Shown here one piece after another: positions 57,066-64,000 of a stretch of DNA of 64,000 bases. Position 1 is the first letter of the stretch. The number at the start of each line of letters is the position of its first letter. The notes beneath the pieces are model-generated. The model was not told where the DNA came from. It did not search any database and worked only from the letters and a program-made list of their open reading frames with translations. The translations under genes were made by a program, and so were the position numbers. The stretch is from Plantago ovata (lineage: Eukaryota > Streptophyta > Magnoliopsida > Lamiales > Plantaginaceae), in contig CM051455.1 in the NCBI GenBank assembly GCA_028274465.1, forward strand, positions 122,299,462 through 122,363,461. The letters run 5' to 3'.

Positions 57066-58688
57066 TGTTAGGAAACTTGTAATTTTGATGAGCAATTAAC
57101 CATGCTAAATTAAGAAAAGTCCAGTAACTAGTACTCTTAAGGTCCATATGAATTTAGAATTTTAAGGACATTGTAAAAGAGGAACGTTTGCTGAAGACTT
57201 AGAATATGTGCTAGATAGGTTGGTTGTAAAGCTTATGGTGTATCTTGTTTTCTGAAAAGAAATACAAATTATTGAAGCATTTGCTGATGATGTATTTTGT
57301 TTTTACAAACAAACTAGTGAAGCATTTAGAACCGCTCAGAATCTTGAAGATTTTGAAGATCTGAAGACTTGAAGAATTCGAAGATCTGAAGACTTGAAGA
57401 ATTCGAAGATCTGAAGACTAGAAGATTTCTAAAGACTGGTATCTACAAAGGCACATGTTGCTCAGAAAGTGGAAACTTCAGCAACAGCATTGCATAAGTG
57501 AAAATCTGAACGACAGAGTAGGTTGTGCTTGCTGAAACTGAGACTGACCACTTGCTGATGGAACATATGTGACCTCTTGCTGAAAGTACTTGCATTTGCG
57601 CTCCAATGTTACTCTTTGAATTCTATTCAAATTAAGAATTAAATGCAAAGCTTGCACGCGAAGGACATGAAGACTAGAAGACAAACAAGGACGCTGCTGA
57701 AAGTACAAAAGCAAGATAGTGACATTTTAAGGAACAAAAGCCTTAGGATTTGAAATTCAAACGGCTCCTTATTTGCACTATAAATAGAGGTCATCCGGCA
57801 AAGAGTTGAAGTGTGTCAACAACGTGATCAAACTCTCACTTGTGCTTAAACTTACATACCCTTCAATATTCTTATTGTCATTGATCCGTTCCAAGACTTA
57901 AAGCTTGAAAAAGTTACTTCTGAAAAAGTAGAGTTTACACTACTAAGAAATTAGTTAAGTGTTCTTTCTTTTTTTGAACAAGAACAAGTCTTGACACCAG
58001 AAACAATCAAACTTGTTTACTGCAAAGTATTTAAAGTTGTGTTTCTTAGATTACTTGTTGTAACTGAATAAGTTATAATTAAGTTATCTCATCCCGAACC
58101 TCTCTAACTGAAAAAACACCCTTTCAGGCGTGATATTCAGGGGGAACTTAATCGAGCATAGTTTTGCTGATTAAAAGTACCAAGTTTGGTGAAGAACAAG
58201 GTTGCATTCTCTAGATTAGGTTGGAGACAAAGCAAGTGTGCTTTGGTTTCTGTTTGAATCGCTCTAGATAGGAGTTGTAAGGAACCTCAATCTTATCATT
58301 AGTGGATTCAGTCCTCGAAAGGACAAAGTGGATTAGTTGAGAGATTACGCCACTCTCAGATACCACTATAAAAGTGTTTGTGTGATTTACTTACTGTATT
58401 TGGTTTTCAGCAAATCATATCTATCTGTACACTGTCACTCACATCACTTGCTGAAACCTTTATTTACTGAAAAAGTACTTATTGTATCAAAGACTTCCGC
58501 TCTCTGATTTTAAGTATCAGCAAACCTAGTTACTGCAAAGTAACTTGCGCTTGCTGAGAAAGTTAAGTATCAGCAAACTCATTACTGAAAAGTAATAAGC
58601 ACTTGCTGAGAAAGTTTTAAACGACGAAAGTTTGAAAAGACTATTCACCCCCCCTCTAGTCTTTTCTTATTGTTTAAAGGGACCAACA
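57066..58688 (+). repeat. 3' LTR of the inner Sirevirus
   Basis: TGTTAGG...CCAACA, 1623 bp, preceded by the polypurine tract. A TATA box (tataaata) is at 57779-57786, about 710 bp into the LTR. A 25-bp unit (gaagatctgaagacttgaag + aattc) is tandemly repeated 2.6 times (57355-57420), which the 5' LTR lacks. I count 13 TTGCTGA/TCAGCAA heptamers in this LTR. Confidence 0.95.
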
Positions 58689-58693
58689 GACAA

Positions 58694-60911
58694 GTACTCC
58701 AGCAACTGAACAAGTTGCTGAAACTGAAGAAGAGTACGCCAAAAAGCATGCTGAAATGAATTTAGGCAAGAATAAGCTTTCTGATGCCGAGTTATCTTTA
58801 CTCGATGCCAAGGTCACTGAACCAAACCTTGATGATGAAGAAATGGATGAAGATTATCAAAGAGCACTTCAAAATAGTCTACAGATTCATGCAAGAAATA
58901 CGCAGAATCTAGACATTGCTCAATCTTCAGGAGTGAAGCATACGGAAGCCCCCCTCCCTTCCACTTACTACTGGTGAAACTCCAATTGTTGAGTCTCAAG
59001 AGTTGCCCTCAGCAACTACTCAACCAAAAGTTACTACTGGTGAAACTCCAGTTGTTGAGTCTCAAGCGTTGCCCTCAGCAACCACTCAACCGAAAGGGAA
59101 TGAAGCTACAGATTTAGGAACCAAGGTTGCTGGCCTTGACGAATCTGTTGACGAAGAAGATCTCTCAGCAAATGAAGAAGATCTAACAAAGAAAGCTGAA
59201 CCCACAGTGGTTACAATTCCTCCTCTTGATGATGAAAATGATGTGGGAGATGACATAAGATGCCATTTGCTGACCAAAGATGATCAATTCGCTACTGAGC
59301 TTAAAGTTCATTCCGTAACTCCTTCTTTAGTGCCGTTTCCTAGTGTGGAGGATTTTACTCCAAGAATTAAGGCACTAATGGAAGTCCACAAAGCCTGCAA
59401 AGAAGAGGACGATGCATTGCTTGCAGAGAGTCCGCTTCACATAGGCAAAATACTGGCTACAGTGCTGAAACGCACTACTTCTCTTACCATAGCTCAGAAA
59501 GACATAAGTCTACATTATAAAAGCTATGAAGATGATGTCAGTCAAGCACTCAAACTGGCAAAGACTGCATTGAAAAAGGCTCAGACTTTCATTGAAGAAA
59601 AAGTCGAAAATGAGCGCAAACATGAGGAGAATTTGGTAAGTATAAAACAAGAATTGTCCAAGCTGACCGCTGATCTGCAGGCAATTATTCTTAAGTACAA
59701 TAGCCTAAGCACTCTTGCTGAAAATTGCAATGAGTTTTTTCTCTCTGCACATTACTCCAATGATGCAATCCATGTCTAAGGGGGAAGATAAACAAAGAAA
59801 ATCTTCAAGAAAGAAAACCCCGGCTGAAGCGCCATTGAAAATAGAACCTCTTGCTGAAAGAGAGCAAAGTTCTAAAAGACAAGCTGAAACAGATTCTGAG
59901 TTGAATTCAGCAAATCCGAAAAGGAGAAGAACATCTGCTGAAACTCATGAATACTGTCATACTGAGAGTCATCAAGATCTGAATGAAGATCATGATGATG
60001 ATGATGACAATCAAACAATAGCTCAAGCTATAAGAGCTAGACCAATCACAGCCCTAACTCCGTCTGGCCACTCAAAACATTTCTCTTCTGACTCAAGATC
60101 TTCAGTAAGAGATCAAGAAAATGCAAAGTCAAGAAGAAGAAGGCAAAGACAGGAGGAAAAGAGGCTAGCTAGCATTGCCATTGGCTCCGACATTGATTAT
60201 ACACAGACCAACAATGAGGAAACAACTCAAAATATGATCAGAAATGTTCATGGTTATTTCAATAACTCAAAAAAAGGTCATCTGTCCAACAGAAGCCAGT
60301 GGTTCAGTTGTTGGATCTTAAAGCTGGAAGATGTATTGGCAAATGATTTCTTTCCAACTGATGTACTAAACCAAATGTACACTTGGATTGAATTAAAGGT
60401 GAAAAGAAACGAAAGGGGTCCTCCTCCCTACCCAAGAAACATTGCTGCAAGATGGTTGAATCTAGAAGTCTTAGTAAGAAGAACATCTATTGGCAAGCAA
60501 ATGAAGCAAGAACCCGATTTAATCAAACCAATTGATGTTGCTTACTACTCTGACCCTTTAACCAAGAAGTCAAAGAAGAAATATGGCTTGATTCCTTATG
60601 AGTATTTCTATCTCACTGCCAAGGATCAAGAAGAAGATCTTCTCTGGTTAAGGAAGATTCATGCTAACAAGGGAATTTCAGATACACAACTTCTCCATGC
60701 CAACAATTGGGGCATGCACTTGTGGGTGTTGCACTACAAAGAAATGAATGGTGAAAACCATCATTATACCGCCTGTAAGAACGCAAGGATCATTCAGCTC
60801 GAAGTCTGTAAGCTACTTGAAGATTACGAAAAGGACTGTGTTGAATTTTCTGCGCTTGCTGAGAAAAGTGTAAGGGAGATTCTGAGGAAATCTTCTGCTG
60901 GAATAGCTTAA
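58694..60911 (+). pseudogene. third-ORF region of the outer Sirevirus, right part
   Basis: It resumes immediately after the GACAA duplication. It has the minisatellite (TTGETPVVESQ), the coiled-coil-like helix (LAKTALKKAQTFIEEKVENE), basic runs (NPKRRRTSAE, SRRRRQRQ) and the same C-terminal block as the inner element (IELKVKRNERGPPPYPRN, GLIPYEYFYLTAKDQEEDLL, NWGMHLWV). It is close to the inner copy but clearly distinct, so the two elements come from different insertions of one family. Confidence 0.85.
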
Positions 60912-61173
60912 GTCCCTTGTAAAAGTTTTGTTTAGTTTTGTTTGCTGATTTGTATAGTTATCTCTGAACTTTCTTGTAAACTTACTGAAAGATAACTATC
61001 AGCAATAAAGTTTTTGACTCTTATTGGTTTTGATTATGCAATCTACTTATGCTTACTGTTTTATTTATTCAAGTATGCTTGCATTAATCAACTGATTTAT
61101 TCAACATCAGAAACCTCTAAAAGGGTAAAAATTAATTTAGCAATGGATTGCTAACATCAAAAAGAGGGAAATT

Positions 61174-62742
61174 TGTTAGGAGACTTGTAATTTTGATGAG
61201 CAATTAACCGTGCTAAATTAAGGAAAGTCCAGTAACTAGTACTCTTAAGGTCCATAGGAATTTGGAATTTTAAAGGACATTGTAAAAGAGGAACGTTTGC
61301 TGAAGACTTAGAGTAGGTACTAGATATGTGTTTTAACCGCTTATGATGTATCTTATTTTCTGAAAAGAAAAACAACCTATTGAGCATTTGTTGATGATGT
61401 ACTTTGTTTACACAAACAAAATATTGAAGCATTAGAACCGTTCAAAAACTTGAAGAATTCGAAGACTGAAGACTGAAGAAGATTTCTGAAGATGGTATCT
61501 ACAAAGGCACATGTTACTCAGAAAGTGGAAACTTCAGCAACAGCTTGCATAAGTGAAAATCTGAACGACAGAGTAGGTTGTGCTTGCTGAAACTGAGACT
61601 GACCACTTGCTGAAAAACATATGTGACCTCCTTGCTGAAAGTACTTGCATTTGCGCTCCAACTTTCATATTTGAATTTCATTCAATGAATATTAAATGCA
61701 AAGTAAGCACGCGAAGAACATGAAGACTAGAAGACAAATAAAGGACGCTGCTGAAAGTACAAAAGCAAGACAGTGACATCTTAAGGAACAAAGCCTTAGA
61801 ATTCAAAATTCAAACGGCTCCCTTGATTCACTATAAATAAAGGTCATCCGGCAAAGAGTTGAAGTGTGTCAACAACGTGATCAAACTCTCACTTGTGCTT
61901 AAACTCACATACCCTTCAATACTCTTTACTGCCATTGATCCGTTCCAAGACTTAAAGCTTGAAAAAGCTACTTGTGAAGAAGTAGAACATACACGGCTAA
62001 GAAATTAATTAAGTGTTCTTTCTTTCGAACAAGAACAAGTCTTGACACCAGAAACAATCAAACTTGTTTACTGCAATGTATTCAAAGTTTTGTTTCTTAG
62101 ATTACTTGTTGTAGTTGAATAAGTTATAATCAAGTTATCTCATCCCAAACCTCTCTAACTGAAAATACACCCTTTCAGGCGTGAAATTCAGGGGGAATTT
62201 AATCGAGCATAGTGTTGCTGATTATAAGTCCCAAGTTTGGTGGAGAACAAGGTTTCGTTCTCTAGTTAGGTTGGAAACAAAGCAAGTGTGCTTTGGTTTC
62301 TGTTGAATTGCTCTAGATAGGTGTTGTAAGGAACCTCAAACTTATCTTAATGGATTCAGTCCTAGAAAGGACAAAGTTGATTAGTTGAGAGATTACGCCA
62401 CTCTCAGATACCACTATAAAAGTGTTTGTGTGATTTACTTACTGCATTTAGTTTTCAGCAAAGCATATCTATTTGTACATTGTTACTCTGTTCACTTGCT
62501 GAAACTATCACATACTATCAAAGCACTTATTGTACAAAGACTTCCGCTCTCTGATTTTAAGTATCAGCAAAACTCGTTACTGAAAAGTAACTAGTGCTTG
62601 CTGAGAAAGTTAAGTATCAGCAAACTCATTACTCAAAAGTAATAAGCCCTTGCTGAGAAAGTTTTTAAACGACGAAAGTTTAAAAAGACTATTCACCCTC
62701 CCCCCCCCTCTAGTCTTTTCTTGTTGTTTAAAGGGACTAACA
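61174..62742 (+). repeat. 3' LTR of the outer Sirevirus
   Basis: TGTTAGGAGACTTG...GGACTAACA, 1569 bp, preceded by a purine tract (aaaaagagggaaa, about 61159-61171) and followed by TTCTC, the target duplication. A TATA-like box is at about 61831 (ctataaataaagg). Confidence 0.95.
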
Positions 62743-62747
62743 TTCTC

Positions 62748-63420
62748 TCTCACTGGATCATTCATTTCCAATACAGACCTAAGTAGGCTCTCAAAATCAA
62801 TCCTCTCCAACTCAGGTTGTGGCATGGGGTTATTCTTTACTAGAGTTGGCGTTGTGAATTGAGGAATCTAGGGAGATGTGTTTTAATTTCTGTCTCATTT
62901 CTTGGCTGGGGTTCAGGAGATTTGGGAGTATTAGGCATGTGTATAGGGGACTGATTTGGTTCTGTCTCTTGAGAAGGCTGAGTAGCTTGTGTTTGAGGTG
63001 GGATTTCATCCTCCTCTGTCAAGTCAATCAAATCAGCAGGATTTTTAGGGAATCTTATCTTTTTGGACATTTAGGAGGTTTAGGTTTGCAACTCCTTTGC
63101 CTAAACAATCTTCTCCTAGGTGGTGGTGGTTCAGACAAGGGAACTTCAAAATCATAATCAACATTATCATGTTTAGAACTAGATGCAGCTTTCTTTTTAC
63201 CCTTATCCTTAGGTGTGTGCTTAGCAAGTGGAACAACATCATCTAGTGTCAAGTGCACTTCAATTTCCCTACCTTTCATGTTTTTTTCAAACATCATGTT
63301 AACATAACCATCACTTTACATATCTATTGTTGAACCATCCTCACATTCAGCCATCATGTTAAAAAATAGGGAGCCCTCAGCCTTTATCCTTTCTAACATA
63401 TGTATATAGAAAATAACTTT
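62748..63420 (-). pseudogene. N-terminal part of the MULE 2 minus-strand gene
   Basis: Reading on the minus strand from 63420: an ERIKAEGSLFFNMM, CEDGST, GYVNMMFEKNMKGREIEVHL stretch in the style of the PB1-like N-terminal domain of MULE transposases. A proline- and lysine-rich linker follows (SEPPPPRRRLFRQRSCKPKP), then PADLIDLTEEDEIPPQTQ, and finally LERIDFESLLRSVLEMNDPV up to the outer Sirevirus. An in-frame TAA follows the CEDGSTIDM stretch, and the frame shifts near 63050, so it is broken. The domain call is from style only. Confidence 0.55.
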
Positions 63421-63690
63421 TTAGCGACGGATCGCATCTGTCGGTAAAGAGTCCGATCCGTCGCTATTTCCTCTTAGCGACGGATTATCCGTCGCTAAAT
63501 AGGACGTCGCAGAAAGTAGCGTCGTTAAACCATTTAGCAACAGATGAGTTTATCCGTCTCTAAATTTAGAGACGGATAAATTTATCCGTCGCAAAATTTA
63601 GCGTTGACCGGGCATCCCTTGGTTTCTTCTATTTAGCGACGGATAAGCTTATCCGTCTCTAAATTTAGAGACGGATAAGCTCACCTCTCT
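63418..63690. repeat. cluster of palindromic 12-mers, CACTA subterminal type
   Basis: About 11 copies of ttagcgacggat or its inverse atccgtcgctaa (variants tttagagacggataa) lie in both orientations, often back to back. Clusters of this very motif are typical of the subterminal regions of plant CACTA (En/Spm) transposons, where the transposase binds. The CACTA terminus itself is not found in the window. Confidence 0.75.
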
Positions 63691-63805
63691 CTAAAGCTGA
63701 TTTTTTTTTAAAAATAATTTTTTTTTGTTTTTGTTAATTTCTTCAGTTCACCTACAATATAATAAAATATTAAAATATAAGTTTTCTTTTTAAAAATGCA
63801 ATAAG

Positions 63806-63873
63806 TGTGCTGCGAGAATTGAACTCGCGATCTCTCGCATTGAGCTAGAATCATACCACCAGACCAAACACTC
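63806..63873 (-). pseudogene. tRNA-Pro-like sequence, decayed
   Basis: On the minus strand: tttggtctggtggtatgatt (A-box-like), a shortened anticodon arm (ctagc tcaat gcgag), then cgcgagttcaattctcgcag (T-arm and B box gagttcaattc). This is the layout of plant tRNA-Pro. The anticodon loop lacks two bases and the acceptor ends do not pair, so it is not a functional tRNA. It may be a relic or the tRNA-derived part of a transposon or SINE. Confidence 0.65.
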
Positions 63874-64000
63874 ATTTTTCTTATACTATATGGATAATGA
63901 AAATAATCGAGAAAACCATGAGATATCCAGAGGTTTAAATAACAAAAAGGAGCAGTAGAGTAATAAAAATCACATGAGTAATAGTTAGTCATGTAATAGA
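63874..64000. other. no gene seen
   Basis: AT-rich sequence to the window end. Confidence 0.5.

Larger units (their letters stand above)
40911..58688 (+). mobile_element. inner Sirevirus, all major parts present but broken
   Basis: It is flanked by an exact 5-bp duplication GACAA (40906-40910 and 58689-58693) inside the third ORF of the outer element. Order: 5' LTR 40911-43137, primer site, gag, integrase, polymerase/RNase H, palindrome array, internal TATA region, third ORF, polypurine tract, 3' LTR 57066-58688. The LTRs differ at about 2.5% over 400 bp by eye, suggesting roughly one million years. The coding regions contain around ten or more breaks, some of which look like sequencing error near the assembly gap. 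The 17.8-kb length is inflated by a gap-side duplication of about 1.5 kb. Confidence 0.93.
37559..62742 (+). mobile_element. outer Sirevirus, deleted derivative
   Basis: The ends TGTTAGG (37559) and GGACTAACA (62742) are flanked by an exact 5-bp duplication TTCTC (37554-37558 and 62743-62747), so both outer ends belong to one insertion into MULE 2. Parts: a partial 5' LTR (37559 to about 38460), third-ORF sequence on both sides of the inner element, a polypurine tract and a full 3' LTR (61174-62742). No gag-pol is present, so it is a non-autonomous remnant. Over about 330 bp of shared LTR the two ends differ at roughly 4% by eye, suggesting an age of about 1-2 million years. Confidence 0.92.
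36237..64000. mobile_element. Mutator-like element 2, interrupted, right end outside the window
   Basis: The proposed left end is the TIR-like sequence ggcaaaattacatttggtac at 36237, followed by MULE-type terminal sequence with phrases such as ctattacagattagtcc. Inside are a GRF zinc-finger pseudogene (36650-37086) and the parts of a minus-strand gene (37558-37322 and 63420-62748) separated by the nested Sireviruses. The gene order mirrors MULE 1. The right inverted repeat and target duplication are not in the window, so the outer boundary is inferred. Confidence 0.6.

Noticed and set aside
63806-63873. Functional tRNA-Pro gene
   Set aside because: The anticodon loop is too short and the acceptor stem is not formed.

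Overview
This window is plant nuclear DNA, almost certainly from a eudicot. The evidence is Sirevirus-, Tork- and Angela-type copia elements, a non-autonomous LTR family with only a gag-like gene, two Mutator-like elements (MULEs), Stowaway MITEs, CACTA-type subterminal repeats, and decayed pieces of an NIK-type receptor kinase and an F-box/LRR gene. I cannot name the species. No intact host gene is visible. The two runs of exactly 100 N (17241-17340 and 50644-50743) are scaffold gaps of unknown true size, and both lie in or beside Sirevirus sequence.

Layout, left part. A Tork-type copia element ends at about 1386. A fragment of an NIK-like kinase gene (2393-2789) is cut by a solo copia LTR (2795-4660, target duplication TGAGT). 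A 7.8-kb MULE (5070-12897) has 56-bp terminal inverted repeats and a 10-bp target duplication. It carries a GRF zinc-finger gene, a second small gene, and a decayed transposase gene split by a solo LTR of the gag-only family (8692-9907, duplication CATTG). An F-box/LRR pseudogene (13199-14213) follows and is cut by a diverged LTR of that same family.

Layout, middle. An Angela-like copia element (about 15373-23342) carries a piece of Sirevirus LTR, a gap and an unidentified 540-bp block. Its 3' LTR begins in a perfect 81-bp-arm inverted repeat. Next come the internal region and LTR of a gag-only element (23343-27196, minus strand), which is inserted into a minus-strand Sirevirus (27197-35464). 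A Stowaway MITE (35644-35945) closes this part.

Layout, right part. A second MULE starts at about 36237 and runs past the window end. Inside its minus-strand gene sits an outer Sirevirus (37559-62742, duplication TTCTC). Inside the third ORF of that element sits a second, younger Sirevirus (40911-58688, duplication GACAA), and its 5' LTR carries a Stowaway-like MITE. The window ends in MULE coding sequence, a cluster of CACTA-like palindromic 12-mers and a decayed tRNA-Pro-like sequence.

The strongest unexplained signals are these: extreme enrichment of TTGCTGA/TCAGCAA in Sirevirus LTRs and coding DNA; an array of imperfect palindromes built from it, followed by a TATA box, between pol and a very large third ORF; the 81-bp perfect palindrome; GC-rich palindrome blocks in the gag-only family; and the presence in both MULEs of a GRF zinc-finger gene with a C-terminal membrane segment.
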